NCBI GenBank assembly: GCA_003250355.1
Contig: QKGS01000088.1
Span: 1 to 50,171, forward strand
Source: Bacteroidota bacterium
GTDB lineage: Bacteria > Bacteroidota > Bacteroidia > Bacteroidales > SZUA-534
Reading direction: 5' to 3'
Length of the DNA: 50,171 nt
A program made the position numbers and the translations under genes. The notes beneath the pieces were generated by a model. The model was not told where the DNA came from, did no database searches, and worked only from the letters and a program-made list of their open reading frames with translations. Every line of letters begins with the position of its first letter. The first letter of the stretch is position 1. Below are positions 16,901 to 25,810 of this stretch, piece after piece.

Positions 16901-18382
16901 GTTATGCTCCAGTCGCGAGCGTTGGGCGGCTTTACCCGTGGCGACTCCGACACATTGCGTAAAGCAATGGGTAAGAAAGTAATAGAAATGATGGACAAGC
17001 TTAAACTTAAGTTTGTTGATGGCTGTAATGCCAGCGAAGAATTTCAAGAGGGAGCTAAGGAAAAAGGGAAATCGGTAAATGAGATTGTAGAAAAGATATG
17101 GAAAGACTGGGAGGCATTTGCTGCATATGCATTTAATAAATCGCACTCGGTATGTTATGCATATATTGCTTATCAAACAGGATATTTAAAGGCACACTAT
17201 CCGGCTGAGTTTATGGCAGCCAACCTTAGCCGTAACCTCTCAAATATTACCGAGGTTACTAAGCTTATGGAGGAGTGCAAGCGTATGAAGCTTCAGGTGT
17301 TTGGCCCCGATGTGAACATGAGTTACAAGAAATTTACAGTCGATAAAAACGGCGATATCCGTTTTGGAATGGCTGCAATAAAAAATGTGGGTGAGGGAGC
17401 TGTTGAAAATATTATTGAAGAGCGAACTAAAAATGGTGATTATAAAGGGATATACGATTTTGTTGAAAGGGTAGATTTACGTTCTGTAAACAAAAAAACA
17501 TTAGAAGCATTGGCTCAAGCCGGAGGTTTCGACTTGTTTAGTGAAGTGCAGCATCGTAGTCAGTTTTTTGAAGTAAATGGAGTCGGTGAAACCTTTATTG
17601 ATACATTAATTAAGTATGGCAACCAAATAAAAGCTGATAAACAGAATAGTTCAGTGTCGTTGTTTGCTGATATTGAGGGTGATATTGAAGTTGCAACGCC
17701 ACCGGTTCCGCGAGCCGAGCCTTGGTCAAATATTGAGCAGTTGAATCGTGAAAAAGAGCTTGTTGGTATTTACTTATCGGCTCACCCGCTCGATGATTAT
17801 AGAATAGAAATAGACAAATTTTGTAAAACAACTACAAACGATTTGCAAGACCTTGAACCACTCAGAGAAAAAGAGATTGCCATGGCAGGTATTGTTACGG
17901 CAACCCGCGATGGTATGACAAAAACCGGTAACCCAATGGGTGGTTTTACCATTGAAGACTATTCGGGTTCGCAGGAATTTATGTTTTTTGGCAAAGATTA
18001 CATGAAATTCAAAAACTACTGTACGCAGGGGTATTCTTTGTTTGTTCGAGGCAGAGTAGAAGAGAAAAAGTGGGGTAAGGAAGAGCCAAAGCCGCTTGTA
18101 ATTAATGTTACCTCGGTAGAAATGCTTGGCGACCTGCGTGAAAAAATAAAAGGTATTACTCTTAGGGTAGCTGTTAATGATATATCGGAAGAACTGGTAG
18201 ACGAGTTGTTTGAAAAAATTGAAGAAAATGCAGGAGAGTCGTATTTAAAGTTCTTTATATTCGACCCCGATGATACCAAAAGCAGTCTGAGTTTTCTTTC
18301 GCAATTAAAACGTGTTAATATTAATAACAGTTTTATGAAATATTTGTCAGACCATCCGGTAGTGGAGTATAAGCTTGAATAG
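13988..18382 (+). CDS. dnaE: DNA polymerase III subunit alpha with N-terminal proofreading exonuclease
   Basis: A 1464-residue polymerase, longer than the ~1160 of E. coli DnaE because of an N-terminal DEDDh exonuclease domain (residues 1-185) with all motifs intact: FDTETTG (Asp6, Glu8), HNVEFD (Asp105) and HNAAADVEAT (His167, Asp172). After a linker comes the PHP domain (from about 253, FVHLHVHTQYSILDGAAK), then the C-family polymerase core with VGPGRGSAAGSAVAY and the catalytic aspartates Asp692 and Asp694 (PDVDIDF) and Asp848 (KMDFLGL), and an OB-fold near 1290-1380 (IAMAGIVTATRDGM). The exonuclease precedes PHP, unlike PolC where it is inserted inside PHP. I recall similar fusions in Flavobacteriia, so this is likely the replicative polymerase of the lineage. 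Confidence 0.97.
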   Translation: MFLVFDTETTGLPKSWKAPITDTDNWPRMVQLAWQCHDIDGKFLYAKNHVIYPEGYEIPDEVVSVHGISTEIARELGVPLKEALTDFVADVNKAKHIIGHNVEFDINIVGCELVRCEMPEIMSGSPQLCTKIESTEFCAIMKKGKAKWPTLTELHMKLFGVPFAEAHNAAADVEATTRCFLELVRVGGISSARLKMTDSELTEFRRVNPSAIEPVGVEYESFKKDVFAELNFDEEPADTTAYVIKPGEKVPFVHLHVHTQYSILDGAAKTAELAKKAKEDGMPAIAITDHGGMFGVKEFHVACSKNGIKPIIGVEAYVARRGHMSKEDQKLDGSGEHLIILAKNKAGYKNLLKLTSIAHTDGMYYKPRIDKELLEKYSNGLIISSACLGGEVSQHIMNGNLNKAEETILWYKKVFGDDYYLELTRHPNEDPLLRVETWENQQLVNKVMIQLGKKLGVKVIATNDVHFIEPEDAEAHDLLVCLSTGRDFDDPTRMRYSKQEWMKTTAEMNALFADIPEALVNTIEIADKVEYFELNSAPIMPPFAIPPDFGTFDLYKDKYSETDIIEEFTEKVVERLGGYEKALQIKLEADYLKHLTYIGAHKHYGEELEEKVTERLEFELNTIKTMGFPGYFLITQDFINAGKKMGVLVGPGRGSAAGSAVAYCVGITNIDPIKYDLLFERFLNPDRISMPDVDIDFDDDGRQLVLDWVTAKYGKDKVAHICTFGSMATKSSIKDVARVLNLPLDEANRLAKMVPEAPKMNFKKAYKENPELLREKEESNDPLLIRTLTNAEKLEGSVRQTGVHACGILISRDPLDEHIPVMPTKGEDLLTTQYDGRFVEDIGLLKMDFLGLKTLSIIKECMENIKLSKGDVFDINAISLEDEQAYQLFSNGETTAIFQFESPGMKKHLQNLKPDRFEDLVAMNALYRPGPMEYIPSFIRRKHGIEKVEYDHPMMEPFLKDTYGITVYQEQVMLQSRALGGFTRGDSDTLRKAMGKKVIEMMDKLKLKFVDGCNASEEFQEGAKEKGKSVNEIVEKIWKDWEAFAAYAFNKSHSVCYAYIAYQTGYLKAHYPAEFMAANLSRNLSNITEVTKLMEECKRMKLQVFGPDVNMSYKKFTVDKNGDIRFGMAAIKNVGEGAVENIIEERTKNGDYKGIYDFVERVDLRSVNKKTLEALAQAGGFDLFSEVQHRSQFFEVNGVGETFIDTLIKYGNQIKADKQNSSVSLFADIEGDIEVATPPVPRAEPWSNIEQLNREKELVGIYLSAHPLDDYRIEIDKFCKTTTNDLQDLEPLREKEIAMAGIVTATRDGMTKTGNPMGGFTIEDYSGSQEFMFFGKDYMKFKNYCTQGYSLFVRGRVEEKKWGKEEPKPLVINVTSVEMLGDLREKIKGITLRVAVNDISEELVDELFEKIEENAGESYLKFFIFDPDDTKSSLSFLSQLKRVNINNSFMKYLSDHPVVEYKLE

Positions 18383-18417
18383 ATACGCAGTTAAATAGGC
18401 TGTTGGATATTTCTTAT

Positions 18418-19878
18418 TTACTTTTTCCAAAATGTAGGTGCAAAAATTATAAGCACGGTAAATAATTCGAGCCTCCCAAGCAACATAAGAAACGACAGGA
18501 GCCATTTGCCGGCCGGAACTATTGGGGCAAAGTTTTCGGACGGACCAACAGAGCCTATTCCGGGACCTATATTGCCCAAGGTAGCTATAACCGCACCCAT
18601 TGCCGATTCTACATCGAGCCCAAGACCTGCCATAATTATAGTTCCGATAAAGAATATAAGCATATAGAATACTATAAATGCCAACACATTGTTAACCAAA
18701 GCCTGCGGAACTACCTTGTTGTTGATTCGCATAGGTATTACTGCGCGCGGGTGAATTAACCGTTTTAGTTCAAAGTAGCAGTTTTTTACAGTAAGCAGTA
18801 CGCGAATAACCTTTGTTCCACCACCTGTTGAACCCGATGAACCTCCTATGAACATTAATGTAAATATCAATGCAGTAAGCATTGGGGGCCAAAGTAGATA
18901 GTCGGCAGTTGCAAATCCGGTTGTAGTAAGTATTGATGTTACCTGGAATAGTGAATCGCGGAAAGCTTGTTCTGCGTCAAGTCCCGTAAAATATAATCGC
19001 ACTGCAATAATGGCGGTGTATATTAGTGTTAAGCCAAGGTATGTTTTGAACTCTTCATTTTTCCATATTTTTGTAAATTGTGTTTTTAAGGCAAAGTACG
19101 AAAGGGTAAAATTAACTCCTGCAATAAACATGAAAGCAGAAATGGTATATTGTATAAAAGGGCTGTTGTAGTAAGCTATTGATGCCTGTTTGGTAGAGTA
19201 TCCTCCGGTTGCCATAGTTGCAAATGCGTGGTTTACGGCATCGAAAAATGTCATGCCTCCAAGCCATAAAATAACGGTTTCTAATATGGTGAATCCAACA
19301 TAAAGCATCCATAAGCGCTGTGCAGTTTCTTTAACACGCGGGTGCATTTTGTCGGGAGTAAGGCCCGGAACTTCGGCCGAGAATAGCTGAATACCGCCAA
19401 CACCAAGAAAGGGTAGTATTGCCAACGACAATACTATAATACCCATACCACCCATCCATTGCGACATACTGCGCCACAGTAATATGCCGTGTGGCATTTC
19501 TTCAATATTGTTCAAAACACTGGCTCCGGTAGTGGTGAATCCGCTCATGGTTTCGAAGAATGCACCGGCAAAATCGGGAATAGAGTTGCTTAGCACATAT
19601 GGAAGTGAACCAAATAGAGAGAATACTATCCATACAGAGCTTACAATAAGATACCCTTCGCGTTTGCCAAAAGTTTTGTCTGCCTTTCGGGTAAATAGTA
19701 GAGCCAGACCACCTGATGCCGATGTTATCAAGAACGTATATATAAAACTCAAAGTATCACTTTCGCCATATATAAGCGAAGTAGTAAGGGGTATTAACAA
19801 AAAGAGGCTCATGAGCAATAGTAGCTGTCCTAACAGGCGGATAACTATTTTGCGGTTTAGTAGTTTAATGCCTTGCAT
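18418..19878 (-). CDS. trkH: Trk potassium uptake system membrane subunit TrkH
   Basis: The 486-residue polytopic membrane protein has the four pore-loop repeats of the TrkH/KtrB family, each with the selectivity-filter glycine: MSGFTTTGASVL, ATMATGGYSTKQ, TSILTTTGFATADY and ATLGNIGPGIGSVG. The Arg-containing GGSSGSTGGGTKVIRVLLTV loop is also conserved. It imports K+ under control of the cytoplasmic gating ring TrkA. Its ATG lies 4 bp after the trkA stop codon, so the two form an operon. It converges with dnaE over 35 bp, where I see no convincing terminator. Confidence 0.96.
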   Translation of the reverse strand: MQGIKLLNRKIVIRLLGQLLLLMSLFLLIPLTTSLIYGESDTLSFIYTFLITSASGGLALLFTRKADKTFGKREGYLIVSSVWIVFSLFGSLPYVLSNSIPDFAGAFFETMSGFTTTGASVLNNIEEMPHGILLWRSMSQWMGGMGIIVLSLAILPFLGVGGIQLFSAEVPGLTPDKMHPRVKETAQRLWMLYVGFTILETVILWLGGMTFFDAVNHAFATMATGGYSTKQASIAYYNSPFIQYTISAFMFIAGVNFTLSYFALKTQFTKIWKNEEFKTYLGLTLIYTAIIAVRLYFTGLDAEQAFRDSLFQVTSILTTTGFATADYLLWPPMLTALIFTLMFIGGSSGSTGGGTKVIRVLLTVKNCYFELKRLIHPRAVIPMRINNKVVPQALVNNVLAFIVFYMLIFFIGTIIMAGLGLDVESAMGAVIATLGNIGPGIGSVGPSENFAPIVPAGKWLLSFLMLLGRLELFTVLIIFAPTFWKK

Positions 19879-19882
19879 AGTG

Positions 19883-21223
19883 TTAATTGAAAATACGTTC
19901 TACAGCATGAAGAGCCGAAGGAAGCGAAAATACTACCACTCTGTCGTTTGGCAGCACTATGGTATTGCCGTCGGGTACAAAGCTTGAATTGTCTCTAATT
20001 ATGCCGCCTATGGTAGCGTCTTTGGGGAATTCAATTTCCCGGAGTTGACCTTGTGTGATTTTTGAATTGTGTTTCACAATAAATTCCAATACTTCACCCT
20101 CGCCACCGGTTAAACAAAGGAACGATGGCACATCGGCAGTAAGTGTAAAGCGGAGAATGTAACTTGCTGCTATAAGTTTTTTATTTATTACAGCATCTAT
20201 CCCCATATTTTCGGCTAAATGCAGGTAATCGATATTTTCAACTGATGCAATAGCTTTTTTAACACCCATATTTTTGGCTTGAATGCAGCTTAGTATATTT
20301 AATTCGTCGTTGCCTGTTACTCCAATAAAAACATCCATCATACCAAGACCTTCTTCTTTGAGCATTTCAATGTCTCTACCATCGGCATTTATTATAAGGG
20401 TGTTCGATAGTGATTCGGCTAAATAGTCGGCACGGTTTTTATCTATTTCAATAATTTTGATGTTTGCACTTCGCTGCATAGCCTGAGCAGTTCTGAATCC
20501 CATACGGCTACCACCAAGTATCATTATGTTATTGCTTTTCAGCTTTTTGTTGCCCGCATATTCCATCATCTCTTTCGACCCTTTTTGGTTGGTAATAACA
20601 TATACTATGTCGCCTTCCTTAAAAGTTTCATCAGCATTTGGAATTATTGTTTTGTCATTTCTCGATATTGCTACAGCTTTGAATATCTGGTCTTTGTTAT
20701 TTACAGCAACCTCATCGAGCCGTTTGTTTATAATTGGGGCATCTTCTTCGAGCCTTATTACAAACAGAGAGAGTTTATCGCCATAAAAGTTAAATACTTC
20801 CGATGTGCCTGTTTCGCTCAATAGGTTTACAATTTCTCTGGCTCCAAGTTTTTGTGGGTATATCAGCGAATCAATACCCATACTTATAATGTGCGATTTA
20901 TTTAACGGAAGTAAATATTCCTGATTGTCGATACGTGCAATGGTTTTTTTTGCGCCAAGCTTTTTGGCAAGCATACATGCTGTTATGTTGGTCTCTATTG
21001 AATGAGTGAGCGCAACAAACAGGTCGGTTTTTTTTATTCCGGCTTCTTTAAGGTCGGTAAACGATGTTGCAGAACCGTGTACGGTCATTACATCGTAGTG
21101 AGAACTAACGTCTTGAAGTTGTTCTTCCAGCTTATCCATTACCACTATTTCGTGGCTGCCATCCGATAGCATTTTTGTCATATGCATACCTATGGCTCCC
21201 ATTCCCGCAATTATAATTCTCAT
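19883..21223 (-). CDS. trkA: Trk system potassium transporter regulatory subunit TrkA
   Basis: A 446-residue cytoplasmic protein made of two RCK units, as in full-length TrkA. The first NAD-binding motif is at the very N-terminus (MRIIIAGMGAIGMHMTKML), the second at about residue 232 (NNIMILGGSRMGFRTAQAM). Each is followed by an RCK_C domain (EEDAPIINKRLDEVAV and ATIGGIIRDNSSFVPDG regions). TrkA gates TrkH in response to nucleotides. It is encoded immediately before trkH with a 4-bp gap. The gene upstream is a TPR histidine kinase, 65 bp away on the same strand. Confidence 0.96.
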   Translation of the reverse strand: MRIIIAGMGAIGMHMTKMLSDGSHEIVVMDKLEEQLQDVSSHYDVMTVHGSATSFTDLKEAGIKKTDLFVALTHSIETNITACMLAKKLGAKKTIARIDNQEYLLPLNKSHIISMGIDSLIYPQKLGAREIVNLLSETGTSEVFNFYGDKLSLFVIRLEEDAPIINKRLDEVAVNNKDQIFKAVAISRNDKTIIPNADETFKEGDIVYVITNQKGSKEMMEYAGNKKLKSNNIMILGGSRMGFRTAQAMQRSANIKIIEIDKNRADYLAESLSNTLIINADGRDIEMLKEEGLGMMDVFIGVTGNDELNILSCIQAKNMGVKKAIASVENIDYLHLAENMGIDAVINKKLIAASYILRFTLTADVPSFLCLTGGEGEVLEFIVKHNSKITQGQLREIEFPKDATIGGIIRDNSSFVPDGNTIVLPNDRVVVFSLPSALHAVERIFN

Positions 21224-21288
21224 GTCTGTAAGTTAGACTGCAAATTAAATTATAAATGATTCAAATAACTAGAAACAAAACACTTTTT

Positions 21289-23451
21289 TTATGCTTTATC
21301 AACATTAAACCAAAATTTACTTCCTCTATTAATTTGGCTTTTTATATGTAGTTCGTGATTGTGTTTTTTTAAAAAATCGACGCAAAGTATTAGTCCCAAC
21401 CCATTGGATACTGAGCCTATATTTTCTGCGTTATTGAAATCTTTGTTTAGTATTGATTCAATTTTTTCTTCCGACATTCCTACGCCGCTATCTTCTATTT
21501 CAATAGTTACCGATGTTTCGTTGTTTTTTGTTCGTATAGTAACACTGCCTTCGTTGTGAGTGAATTTGACGGCATTACCCAAAATATTGCGTATTATAGT
21601 ATTGAGCATATTTTTATCGGCCTTAATATAATGTATGCCGTCAAGATCTTCTGTCAGGTTTATTCTTTTCTGACGTAGTTGCTCTTTTATTAGCATGATA
21701 TTGCCGTTAATTATATCATTTATATTGAATGATTCCGGTTTTATTTTAAAATTATCACTTTGGCTAAGGCCCCATTCGAGCATATTGTCAAGCAGGTGAG
21801 TTGCATTGGTGCTAGCATCTTTTATTATTTGTATGTACTCTTTTACTTCATCGTCGTCGAGTGTACCGGAATCGGTATTAAGTAAGGTGGCAAAATTTGA
21901 AATGGCGTTGAACGGATTTCGCAGGTCATGACCAATTATTGAAAGGAATTTATCTTTAGTTTTATTTGCATTGGTGAGTTCTTCTTTCTGTTTTGCAAGA
22001 AGTTTAAGGTTTTGTTTGTTTCTCTCTTTTTCTTTCGATAAAAGCTTGTTTTTATTCACCTGAACACGATGTTCTCTAATTGTAATTATTACAAGAATAG
22101 AAACTATTACTGAAAATACGATTAGAATATTTCTAACACGGTTAAGGTATGATACTCTTTCTTGTTGTTGTAGTTTTAATTTGTTTTCTTCGTACTTATG
22201 TGTTTGTATAAGTTTTTCAAATTCGTGTTGCATTTGTATTTGCGAAACTTCATTTATCAATTTGCGGTTCAATAGTGTGTCGGAAATAATTTTTGCTTCA
22301 TAAAAGAGGTTTGCAGCTTTTTTGTGGTTTCCAAGTTTTAAAGCAGCTAAAGCCATAAAGTTTAGGGCTTCGTATTCTTCTTCGGTCATTTTGTTTTGGG
22401 CTGATATTTTTGAAACCGATTCCGATAATTTATATGCTTTAGAATAATTATTACTATTTAATGCGTGTTGGGCTAATTCCAGTTTTGTGTTTATTATACC
22501 TCTAGTGTTCTCTATTTTTTCATAGAGTTCCAAACTTTTTGCAAAATCGTTTTCTGCAAGGTGCTGTTTGCCTAAATAGTAATAAATATTACCAAGTTGC
22601 AGATGCGCATCAGCCATTCCTTTTATGTCTCCTCGTTCTTTATATATATTGAGGCATTTATTGAATGCATCAATTGCATCCGGATAATTTTTGAAGTCAA
22701 TATTTATTTCGCCTAATAGTAAAAGTGATTGTGCTATGCCCGATTGGTGGTTGAGTTGAGTGAATAATTCAAGGCTTTGTTTTAGGTTTTGTTTGGCTTG
22801 TTCGTTGTTTTTTATTTGTTTGTATAGTTGTCCTATGTTTTGATATGAATTGGCAATTCCTTTCTTGTTGTTTAGCGATTCATTTATGCGTAAGCTGTTG
22901 TAAAAATGTAATAAGGCTTTGTCAAATTTGGCTTGTTCATAATATATTAATCCCAGATTGTTACTTGTTATTGCCATATCAAGGCTGTCGTTTATTTCTT
23001 TAAGATACTTAAGGCTTCGGTTGTGAAATAAAAGGGCTTCGTTGAATTTGCGTTGCTTGCGGTATATGCTGCCAATATTATTGAGCGATATGGCAAGTTC
23101 TTTGGCATTGCCCGAATTTTCGGATATTCGCATACTTTTTGTGTAGTATTGAAGAGCCAGTTCGTGGTTGCTCTTGTCTTCGTATATGGCTCCAATGTTA
23201 AGGTAAGCATTAATGAGACCGTGTATGTTTTTATTGGTTTCAGAAAGTTTTTCAGCTTTAACTGCATAATCGAGAGCCTGAATATTGTCCTTATATATGA
23301 GCGACGAAGAAATTTCATTGAGTAGGGTTATGTATTCTTTATCGTCTTGAGTTTTACTCAACAGAAGTTTGAGGCTGTCGGTTTTTGAAAATGCACAAAT
23401 AGTTTCAGGCAGTAGTAATATAATTACTGTATATAAAAACAACCTGTTCAT
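21289..23451 (-). CDS. TPR-repeat sensor histidine kinase
   Basis: A 720-residue protein with a signal peptide (LFLYTVIILLLPETICAFS), about eight tetratricopeptide repeats in the periplasm (roughly 45-400; repeated motifs such as NNIGSIYRKQRKFNEALLFH and LQLGNIYYYLGKQHLAENDF), one transmembrane helix (about 436-456, NILIVFSVIVSILVIITI), a short coiled coil, then a HisKA domain with the phosphoacceptor in IIGHDLRNPFNAISNF (His near 507) and an HATPase domain with N-box NTIIRNILGNAVKF, G1 DSGVGM and G2 SNGLGLIL. It has no receiver domain and no response regulator gene is adjacent. It sits 65 bp before trkA, so a link to potassium or osmotic stress is possible but only positional. Confidence 0.93.
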   Translation of the reverse strand: MNRLFLYTVIILLLPETICAFSKTDSLKLLLSKTQDDKEYITLLNEISSSLIYKDNIQALDYAVKAEKLSETNKNIHGLINAYLNIGAIYEDKSNHELALQYYTKSMRISENSGNAKELAISLNNIGSIYRKQRKFNEALLFHNRSLKYLKEINDSLDMAITSNNLGLIYYEQAKFDKALLHFYNSLRINESLNNKKGIANSYQNIGQLYKQIKNNEQAKQNLKQSLELFTQLNHQSGIAQSLLLLGEINIDFKNYPDAIDAFNKCLNIYKERGDIKGMADAHLQLGNIYYYLGKQHLAENDFAKSLELYEKIENTRGIINTKLELAQHALNSNNYSKAYKLSESVSKISAQNKMTEEEYEALNFMALAALKLGNHKKAANLFYEAKIISDTLLNRKLINEVSQIQMQHEFEKLIQTHKYEENKLKLQQQERVSYLNRVRNILIVFSVIVSILVIITIREHRVQVNKNKLLSKEKERNKQNLKLLAKQKEELTNANKTKDKFLSIIGHDLRNPFNAISNFATLLNTDSGTLDDDEVKEYIQIIKDASTNATHLLDNMLEWGLSQSDNFKIKPESFNINDIINGNIMLIKEQLRQKRINLTEDLDGIHYIKADKNMLNTIIRNILGNAVKFTHNEGSVTIRTKNNETSVTIEIEDSGVGMSEEKIESILNKDFNNAENIGSVSNGLGLILCVDFLKKHNHELHIKSQINRGSKFWFNVDKA

Positions 23452-23528
23452 AAGTGAGCCTTTTAAGTGTTGTGTCTTTTAAAGATAGTTATTTTCATTT
23501 CAACAATGAGTAAAGGTAAATAACAATT

Positions 23529-24650
23529 TTACTCCTCATTGTTGTTTAGTAAACTTATAATCCAATGTGCATCTTCTTTAATGCGGGTGTATACCGATGA
23601 AGCGTACCGTTTTGAAAACTTAGCATCCCAAAACCATTTTTCTATTTGTTTTATGTGTTCTTCTTCAATCTCTTTCAGTCCGCTTTTGAAAAAATAATAT
23701 TGAATAATAGGAATCATATTATGGTAGGCGGTAATGTCGCCGGTTATTCTCATATGTTTTAAAAAGTCGATGCTTGAAAGTATTGCTTGTTTGGTTTTGG
23801 GCCATATGTTGTTTGTAAGTTCGGGTGTTAGTTTTAACTGGTACATATTTCGTGCATCGTCGAAAGCATTTAACGTAAGTGAGTTGGTAAATACTTTATT
23901 GGTTATAGCACCATGTTTTTTTACCCTTTCAGGCGAATTAAAGTCAGCAATGTTTGTTTTTAAATCAAATTCTTCAGACCATGTGGTGGCATGTATAAGA
24001 TCAAATATTGTCAGGTGTTTTCCTCCCTGATTTATACGTTCAAATATTTCAACTATATCTTCTATGTCGAGAATGCCTGTTTTTATTATGCTTATGGGGT
24101 ATTCAGTAAGTATTTCGCGGCACTCTTTCCAATTGTCCGACATTCGGTTGTTTTTTTTGTGAAAAGTGTTGTCGTTGGTTAGTAATTCATTGTAAACTTC
24201 TTTATACGATTTTTCGTTAAATAACTTCCACGCCGGTATATTGTTTTTCTCACGCATATTGCGCGGTATGCGAAACTCTTTTCTGAGAGGATTGAAACAG
24301 ATGGTTGAATAGTCTACATTGTTGAGTATTTTGCCTCGGAGCGAAACAAACAGTGATATAAGTCGTTGTTGTCCGTCGAGTATAAATTGAAAGTGTTCAT
24401 CGTTGCCCATTGAGGGGATTCCCAGCTCTTCGTCTTCGCGGATAAAGCCTGCAAATTCGAGGGGTGCTATCCAAAAAAACAGCGAACCAATAGGATACTG
24501 GTTATATATGGAATTGAGCAACATTACAACTTTGTTTTTCTCCCAAATATAGTCGCGTTGGAATTTAGGTATTTTTATGTGTCCTGCTTCCAGCTCGGTT
24601 ATTAGTTTTTGTAATGTCCAGTTGTTTACTATTTCCAGTTTTTTGTTCAT
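23529..24650 (-). CDS. DUF262 (ParB/GmrS-like) domain protein
   Basis: About 373 residues from the ATG at 24650; an in-frame TTG lies 6 bp upstream. The N-terminal DUF262 domain is clear: IKIPKFQRDYIWEKNKVVML, then YPIGSLFFW and the key FILDGQQRLISLF motif (near residue 90), the DGQQR nucleotide-binding signature shared with GmrS and SspE-type proteins. A second conserved block is IVEIFERINQGGKHLTIFDL. The C-terminal half is helical and lacks an HNH/DUF1524 nuclease motif, so this is a DUF262-only form rather than a complete GmrSD-type restriction enzyme. Function unknown; no other defence genes flank it. Confidence 0.88.
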   Translation of the reverse strand: MNKKLEIVNNWTLQKLITELEAGHIKIPKFQRDYIWEKNKVVMLLNSIYNQYPIGSLFFWIAPLEFAGFIREDEELGIPSMGNDEHFQFILDGQQRLISLFVSLRGKILNNVDYSTICFNPLRKEFRIPRNMREKNNIPAWKLFNEKSYKEVYNELLTNDNTFHKKNNRMSDNWKECREILTEYPISIIKTGILDIEDIVEIFERINQGGKHLTIFDLIHATTWSEEFDLKTNIADFNSPERVKKHGAITNKVFTNSLTLNAFDDARNMYQLKLTPELTNNIWPKTKQAILSSIDFLKHMRITGDITAYHNMIPIIQYYFFKSGLKEIEEEHIKQIEKWFWDAKFSKRYASSVYTRIKEDAHWIISLLNNNEE

Positions 24651-24704
24651 GTTCAATACTTTATGGTGTAGTATCTAATTGGTTCGCTTTAGGGTAATAT
24701 AGTG

Positions 24705-25472
24705 TTATTCTTGTAGGAAGCTGCTTAGCAAGCCGCCTGTTTCTTTACTGTTATTTTTGCCCGACGGAGCTATTGCTCTTATTAGTTTGCTTATAGGCAT
24801 ACTTTGCAGCCATACTTTTCCGGTACCACTAAGTGTAGCCAGAAATATCCCTTCACCTCCAAATACCATGCTTTTAAGGTTTCCGGCTTGTTGTATGTCG
24901 TAGTCAATAGTATCTTCAAAACCTACAATACATCCGGTGTCAACTTTTATTGTTTCGCCGTTTAATTGGCGTTCAATAATTGTGCCGCCGGCATGAACAA
25001 ATGCCATACCATCACCTTCGAGTTTTTGCAAAATAAATCCTTCGCCGCCAAATAGTCCTGAACCTATTCGCTTGTTAAGTGTAATGCTTACTTTAGTGCC
25101 TAATGCGGCACATAAAAAAGCGTCGCGTTGAACTATTACACGGTTGCCTAGTTTGGCCAGATTGAGCGGAACAATAGTGCCCGGGTATGGAGCAGCAAAA
25201 GCTACGTGTTTTTTACCAAAGCCTTTGTTTGTAAAATGTGTAAGAAAGAGTGATTCGCCTGTCAGCATTCTTGAGCCGGCTTGTAGCAGTTTGCCAAAAA
25301 TGCCTTCGTTTGGATTTGAACCATCGCCCATTTTAGTTTCAAAACTAATTCCTTCGTCCATGTACATCATGGTGCCGGCTTCGGCTATAACTGTTTCGTT
25401 CGGGTCAAGTTCTATTTCTACCAGTTGAATGTCGTGCCCTTTAATTAGGTAGTCTACTTCGTGTGATTGCAT
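24705..25472 (-). CDS. AIM24 / TIGR00266 family protein
   Basis: A 255-residue cytoplasmic protein, rich in beta strands and glycine, of the TIGR00266/AIM24 family: [20 protein letters not shown], then the [19 protein letters not shown] segment and the repeated [20 protein letters not shown] and [20 protein letters not shown] stretches. The length is usual. The family is widespread in bacteria and has a mitochondrial relative, but its biochemical role is not established. It starts 3 bp after the stop of the DUF3820 gene, indicating co-transcription, and is followed 54 bp later by the DUF262 gene on the same strand. Confidence 0.9.
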   Translation of the reverse strand: MQSHEVDYLIKGHDIQLVEIELDPNETVIAEAGTMMYMDEGISFETKMGDGSNPNEGIFGKLLQAGSRMLTGESLFLTHFTNKGFGKKHVAFAAPYPGTIVPLNLAKLGNRVIVQRDAFLCAALGTKVSITLNKRIGSGLFGGEGFILQKLEGDGMAFVHAGGTIIERQLNGETIKVDTGCIVGFEDTIDYDIQQAGNLKSMVFGGEGIFLATLSGTGKVWLQSMPISKLIRAIAPSGKNNSKETGGLLSSFLQE

Positions 25473-25475
25473 AAA

Positions 25476-25703
25476 TTATTGTTTTATTAATGGTTTAATT
25501 AATGATTCCAAACCGTTTACCTTTATTTCAAACATAGCCTGAAGTTGTTCGCCAAACTTGCCTTGAGGAAACCCCTTTTGTCGAAACCACACATAATATG
25601 GTTCAGGTATTTCAACAAGTAATCGGCCTTTGTATTTTCCGAAAGGCATTCTGGTATTTGCCAGTGCTATAAGCGATTCTTTATCGGGTGTTATATCTTG
25701 CAT
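25476..25703 (-). CDS. DUF3820 family small protein
   Basis: A 75-residue protein with the DUF3820 signature MPFGKYKGRLLVEIPEPYYV followed by WFRQKGFPQGKFGEQLQ. The GKYKG...P..Y..W pattern is related to a putative nucleic-acid-binding module seen near exonuclease domains (family knowledge, function unproven). It is the first gene of the minus-strand run that continues into the AIM24 gene (3-bp gap) and is divergent from asnB across 107 bp. Confidence 0.85.
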   Translation of the reverse strand: MQDITPDKESLIALANTRMPFGKYKGRLLVEIPEPYYVWFRQKGFPQGKFGEQLQAMFEIKVNGLESLIKPLIKQ

Positions 25704-25810
25704 ATTTGCAAATTAGTAAAATTGCTATTACGATACGAAGTTAGCCAAATAAATATTATGACAGATAAAAAGTTTGTATCTTTCGGCTGTTTCAAATTAC
25801 TTATAACTAA

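Noticed and set aside
13988-18382. PolC-type polymerase
   Set aside because: The exonuclease lies in front of the PHP domain rather than inside it, and the core motifs are those of DnaE.
18383-18417. Terminator between dnaE and trkH
   Set aside because: The 35-bp convergent gap shows no stable stem or T-tract.
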